A stretch of 64,000 nt of DNA from Aequorivita sp. UBA3180 (lineage in GTDB: Bacteria; Bacteroidota; Bacteroidia; Flavobacteriales; Flavobacteriaceae), in NCBI GenBank assembly GCA_002364215.1, contig DEXQ01000009.1:189922-253921 (forward strand), written 5' to 3'. The position numbers and the translations under genes were made by a program. Shown in pieces: positions 60,549-64,000 of this stretch (position 1 is its first letter; each line of letters starts with the position of its first letter). Below the pieces are notes generated by a model that saw only the letters and a list, made by a program, of their open reading frames with translations, was not told the origin of the DNA and searched no databases.

Positions 60549-61343
60549 ATGAAGCTTACGTATGTATTGCTATTTTTAATTTTCGCTCTGTGCGCTACTT
60601 CCTGTGTAACAACAAAACAGCTTACCTATTTGCAGGAAAACACCAGTAGTACCGATACTTTGGCACTTTTGCGAAAAAGGCAGGAACCCTACCGACTTCA
60701 AATAAACGACCTGTTGAGTATCCGGGTAAAGGCTTTAGACCAGGAAACCGTGGGTATTTTTAACCCGATAAGCGATGCCAATCCAAACGCTACAGGTGAG
60801 GAAAGACTGTATTACGACGGTTTTGTGGTGGATGACCACGGTAATATCCGCATTCCGAGTTTGGGCGAGATGAATGTTTTGGGTTATACAGTTGACGAGG
60901 TTCGCGAACGCTTGGAAGAAATACTGCTTCGGGATTATTTTAAGGCCGAGGCAAATGTATTTGTAACCGTAAAATTGGCCGGAATCCGTTATACCATTAA
61001 CGGTGAAATAGGCAGTCCCGGTTCAAAAATCATCTATCGCGATCAGGTTAGTATTATGGAAGCCATTGCCAATAGTGGCGATATTGAGTTAACGGGAGAC
61101 CGCAGCGATGTGGTAATTATCCGCCAATATCCGGCAGGGCAGAAGGTACACCACATAGACCTTACAAAACTTGATGCTATGAATTCGCCGTATTATTATG
61201 TGAAACCGAACGACCTAATTTTGATTAACCCACTGCCGCAAAAATCATTGGGTACGGGTACCACTGGACTGCAATCATTCACAACTATTATTTCCATCAC
61301 AACGGCTTTGGTTACTACCATTTTGTTGTTTACCCGATTATAA
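60549..61343 (+). CDS. Polysaccharide export lipoprotein (Wza/BexD type)
   Basis: 264 residues from ATG 60549. The signal ends in lipobox ATSC (lipidated C19). Poly_export domain: EPYRLQINDLLSIRVKALDQE, the DYHGNIRIPSLGEMNVLGYTVDE-like SLBB part, FVTVKLAGIRYTINGEIGSPG, and a C-terminal transmembrane segment (TIISITTALVTTILLFTRL) that is typical of the Bacteroidota version. It forms the outer-membrane channel for capsule or exopolysaccharide. The frame is open upstream to 60177, but that part overlaps the SRPBCC gene and the -7 box and is not used. Confidence 0.92.
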   Translation: MKLTYVLLFLIFALCATSCVTTKQLTYLQENTSSTDTLALLRKRQEPYRLQINDLLSIRVKALDQETVGIFNPISDANPNATGEERLYYDGFVVDDHGNIRIPSLGEMNVLGYTVDEVRERLEEILLRDYFKAEANVFVTVKLAGIRYTINGEIGSPGSKIIYRDQVSIMEAIANSGDIELTGDRSDVVIIRQYPAGQKVHHIDLTKLDAMNSPYYYVKPNDLILINPLPQKSLGTGTTGLQSFTTIISITTALVTTILLFTRL

Positions 61344-61349
61344 AAATAT

Positions 61350-63824
61350 ATGAGCGAGGAATTCGAAATAAACGAAACCCATACCACCTTTGATTTTAAA
61401 GGTTTTCTATTTAGGCTTGTACACCATTGGCCGCTGTTTTTGGTTTCTCTGATTATTGCTTTTTCCATAGCGTATTATATCAACGTCCGTAAACTACCTA
61501 TTTACCAAATGGAAAATATGGTTTCCATAAAGGACGACCAAAACCCCTTTTTCACCTCTAATACCAGCCTAACCTTTAATTGGGGAGGTACTACGGATAA
61601 GGTGAATACAGCCGTTATCACCTTGCAATCCCGTTCGCATAATGAAAAAGTGGTGGAGCGCTTGCAATATTATATGGATTACCTGCGCGATGGAAAATAC
61701 CAGCAGGTGAACGCTTATAAGCAGACTCCCTTTTTTGTGGAAGTAGATACTGCCAAAGCACAAATGCTTAACAAACAAATCAAGATTGTTTTTAAGGATT
61801 CGGTGAATTTTAATCTAAGTGTAGCCTTTGAGGAAGCAGGAAACATCAACCTTCAAAATTACAGCACAAAGGAAAGAAGCTCGAGGTTTGTGGATGCTGG
61901 CGAGTTTTCACAGAATTTCAAAATTGGCGAACCCATACGCCTTCCTTTTTTTAACGGGGTTTTAATGCCCAATCCCGAAATGATCTCAAAACCGGGAACG
62001 CCCTATTATATTGTATTTCGAAACTATGATGGTATTGTAAAAAGATATCTTGGGGTACGCGTTGATCCAGAAAGTAAAGGTTCCTCAGTGCTCAGAATGA
62101 GGCTTACGGGCAATAACAAAGCACAGTTGGTGGATTACTTAAATACTTCTGTTGAAGTGTTAAGCGAAGATATGCTGGAACGCAAAAACTTATTCGCTAC
62201 AAAAACCATTAAGTTTATCGATAGCAGCCTTGCCATAAAATCAGCCGAACTCTCTACGGTGGAAGACGAACTTAACCAATTCAAAAACAAAAATGCCATC
62301 TTTAATCTGGAGAGCGAAGGCTCTGAGATAAATGCTAAATTGAATGAATTGGATTTGCGAAAAGAATCCATAAACCGTGAACTTAATTATTATAACACAC
62401 TTCAGGATTATCTTATAAACCGTTCCGATTATAGAGATGTACCCGCTCCCTCAGTAGCAGGTATTTCAGAAGCTAGTGTAGTATCAGGGGTAGGAAAGAT
62501 CGTTGCCCTTGCGGAAGAACGCAACAAGCTTCAGTATTCCTTTAAGGAAGGCGCTCCAATTTTTAATGATATTGACCGCCAGATTGATGCAGTCAAAACT
62601 GTATTGTTGGAAAATATTCGTTCCTCAAAAAGCTTAAAAAATCAGGAACTTACTTCTATCAATCGCGATATTGGGAGATATGAAGGAGAGATACGAAAAC
62701 TTCCAAAGGAGCAACAGGATCTATTGAACATTGAGCGCCGCTATAACCTGAGTCAGGGAACATACAACCTGTTTTTGGCAAAGCGCAGTGAAGCGGGACT
62801 AGTAAAGGCTGCCAATGTAAGCGATGTGATGGTGATAGATTCCGCAAAGGATACAGGTGGCGGACAAATTGGCCCTAATACCCAGTTAAACTATATGATG
62901 GCCGGTCTACTTGGATTATTCTTTCCCTTGGTCTTTGTATTCTTACGCGTATTCTTTGATACCAAAATAAGCAACGTAAAGGATCTGGAACGGATTACTT
63001 CCATTCCACTTTTGGGCATTGTAGGGAAAAGCCCAATTGACAGCAACTTGGTAGTTCTTACCAAGCCAAAATCGGCTATGGCCGAAGCCTTTAGGGCCCT
63101 GCGGTCAAGCTTGCAGTTCATATATAAAAAGCAGGGCATAAAAGGAGCCAAAACAGTATTGGTAACCAGTTCCGTCAGTGGGGAAGGAAAAACGTTCTGC
63201 TCGATAAACCTTGCTTCGGTATTTGCACTAAGTGAAAAAAATACGGTTTTAGTGGGGCTTGACCTTAGAAAGCCTAAAATTTTTGGAGATTTCAATATCA
63301 ACAATGACGTGGGAGTAGTCAATTTTCTCATAGATGAAGCAGATATTGACACCGTAATTCAAAAAACCGAAATAGCGCATTTGGATGTAATCCCTTCTGG
63401 ACCAATACCCCCAAACCCCTCCGAATTATTGATCAGTGAAAAATTGGATAATTTGATTGATGCTCTCAAGGAGCGCTATGATTATATTATTCTGGATTCC
63501 CCGCCATTGGGCCTTGTTTCCGATTCGTTGGAACTTATGAAACACGTTGACGCCACGCTTTATATGGCCCGTTTCAATTATACCCATAAAAATATGTTCA
63601 CTTTTGTTAACGAAAAATACAAGACCGGCGAAGTTAAACATATTAGCATTGTCTTGAATGGCTATGTTGAAAAAGCAGGAAAAGGCTACGGTTATGGTTA
63701 CGGCTATGGGTACGGCTATGGTTACGGCTACGGTACCTATGGCAATTACGGCAACGGATATCACGAACACATAAAACCCCCTACACTTTGGGATAGGGCA
63801 AAAAGGATTTTTAGAAGAAAGTAA
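61350..63824 (+). CDS. Polysaccharide co-polymerase and tyrosine autokinase (Wzc-like)
   Basis: 824 residues. Wzz-type N-terminal helix (about 26-45), a long periplasmic coiled part (to about 505), a second helix (about 512-535), then a cytosolic BY-kinase: Walker A SSVSGEGKT (about 607-615), Walker A' GLDLRKPKI (about 634-642), Walker B YIILDSPP (about 710-717). The tail has eight GY units (779-794) and three more Tyr. It sets chain length with Wza and is controlled by Tyr phosphorylation. Starts 6 bp after the Wza gene. Confidence 0.95.
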   Translation: MSEEFEINETHTTFDFKGFLFRLVHHWPLFLVSLIIAFSIAYYINVRKLPIYQMENMVSIKDDQNPFFTSNTSLTFNWGGTTDKVNTAVITLQSRSHNEKVVERLQYYMDYLRDGKYQQVNAYKQTPFFVEVDTAKAQMLNKQIKIVFKDSVNFNLSVAFEEAGNINLQNYSTKERSSRFVDAGEFSQNFKIGEPIRLPFFNGVLMPNPEMISKPGTPYYIVFRNYDGIVKRYLGVRVDPESKGSSVLRMRLTGNNKAQLVDYLNTSVEVLSEDMLERKNLFATKTIKFIDSSLAIKSAELSTVEDELNQFKNKNAIFNLESEGSEINAKLNELDLRKESINRELNYYNTLQDYLINRSDYRDVPAPSVAGISEASVVSGVGKIVALAEERNKLQYSFKEGAPIFNDIDRQIDAVKTVLLENIRSSKSLKNQELTSINRDIGRYEGEIRKLPKEQQDLLNIERRYNLSQGTYNLFLAKRSEAGLVKAANVSDVMVIDSAKDTGGGQIGPNTQLNYMMAGLLGLFFPLVFVFLRVFFDTKISNVKDLERITSIPLLGIVGKSPIDSNLVVLTKPKSAMAEAFRALRSSLQFIYKKQGIKGAKTVLVTSSVSGEGKTFCSINLASVFALSEKNTVLVGLDLRKPKIFGDFNINNDVGVVNFLIDEADIDTVIQKTEIAHLDVIPSGPIPPNPSELLISEKLDNLIDALKERYDYIILDSPPLGLVSDSLELMKHVDATLYMARFNYTHKNMFTFVNEKYKTGEVKHISIVLNGYVEKAGKGYGYGYGYGYGYGYGYGTYGNYGNGYHEHIKPPTLWDRAKRIFRRK
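63684..63731 (+). repeat. Hexamer coding repeat, (Gly-Tyr) x8
   Basis: Eight GGN-TAY units in the Wzc tail. Codon use varies between units, so it is not a perfect copy, but the period is 6. Confidence 0.8.
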
Positions 63825-63865
63825 CATCTCCCCCAAACCCCCTCTTCAAAGAGGGGGCTTTTTAA
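63824..63865. repeat. C-rich palindromic dispersed repeat, copy 3 (terminator-like)
   Basis: ACATCTCCCCCAAA then stem CCCCCTCTT/GAGGGGG with T-run, just after the Wzc stop (63822-63824). It can also end transcription of the polysaccharide operon. Confidence 0.7.
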
Positions 63866-63891
63866 TTCTTCCGACAAATAAAATTCTGATT

Positions 63892-63930
63892 GACATCCCC
63901 CTAAATCCCCCTTCAAAGGGTGACTTTTGA
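63892..63930. repeat. C-rich palindromic dispersed repeat, copy 4
   Basis: ACATCCCCCTAAATCCCCC then TTCAAAGGGTGACTTTTGA; one arm is partly degraded (GGGTG for GGGGG). Confidence 0.65.
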
Positions 63931-63961
63931 TGCTTATAACAAAACATGATTTATTTCCGAA

Positions 63962-64000
63962 ACTGACCCCTCCCTTAGAAGGGAGGCGGGGGAGGGATGT
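63962..64000. repeat. C-rich palindromic dispersed repeat, copy 5, inverted, cut by window end
   Basis: CTGACCCCTCCCTTAGAAGGGAGGCGGGGGAGGGATGT; on the other strand it opens ACATCCCTCCCCC, so it lies opposite to copies 3 and 4. Confidence 0.65.

Overview
The window comes from a member of the Bacteroidota, most likely a marine-type Flavobacteriaceae; I cannot fix the genus. The evidence is Bacteroidota-type promoters (TTG, 19-21 nt, TAnnTTTG), two type IX secretion C-terminal sorting domains, many lipoproteins with short lipoboxes, a SecA of 1,119 residues, and family genes typical of the group (ilvE-DUF4920-mnmD cluster, grpE-dnaJ pair, AraC regulators with membrane or TPR sensor parts). The sequence is A/T-rich and densely coding. 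I found no rRNA, tRNA or CRISPR array.

Region by region: 1-6.5 kb is housekeeping: a MazG-like phosphohydrolase cut by the window edge, branched-chain aminotransferase, a DUF4920 lipoprotein, MnmD, an epimerase, a YceI lipoprotein, GrpE and DnaJ. 6.6-11 kb is a probable operon of an ABC exporter, an outer-membrane barrel and a sigma-54-type response regulator that has no DNA-binding domain. 11-19 kb holds a PPK2 kinase, an M28 peptidase, several DUF proteins, an unusual long PLP enzyme and two lipoproteins.

19.05-21.7 kb is the accessory spot: 11-bp tandem arrays, G/C-rich palindromic repeats, an XRE regulator, a REP-associated tyrosine transposase (RAYT) flanked by inverted REP-like hairpins, and an Abi_2/HEPN protein (AbiF/AbiD type) divergent from a compact structured RNA with its own promoter and terminator. 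This HEPN-RNA pair is the best candidate in the window for a defence or toxin-antitoxin system.

21.7-37 kb is mainly envelope work: an ABC exporter, a MATE pump, a PAP2 phosphatase, a glycolipid-modification operon (polyprenyl-phosphate glycosyltransferase, a duplicated LABN-domain protein, an ArnT-like transferase) divergent from a sugar-nucleotide epimerase, then an LtaS/MdoB-like transferase overlapping a diacylglycerol kinase, MeaB and an Ohr/OsmC protein. 37-40 kb is an overlapping sigma factor / anti-sigma / secreted-protein operon with hendecad repeats. 40-47 kb carries a T9SS-secreted Ycf48/HAF-repeat protein and a transmembrane AraC-TPR regulator overlapping a TPR-only partner.

47-60 kb has SecA, a B12 adenosyltransferase, a secreted metalloprotease, an FG-GAP T9SS protein, a 58-residue membrane protein, ABC and ABC-F ATPases and a methyltransferase. 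60.5-64 kb starts a capsule/exopolysaccharide locus with Wza- and Wzc-like genes; the Wzc tail has eight tandem Gly-Tyr units. The window ends in three palindromic repeats.

A theme across the window is short tandem repeats of period 7 (also 8 and 11) set directly against gene ends, and palindromes shared by distant intergenic sites, one family showing compensatory base changes.
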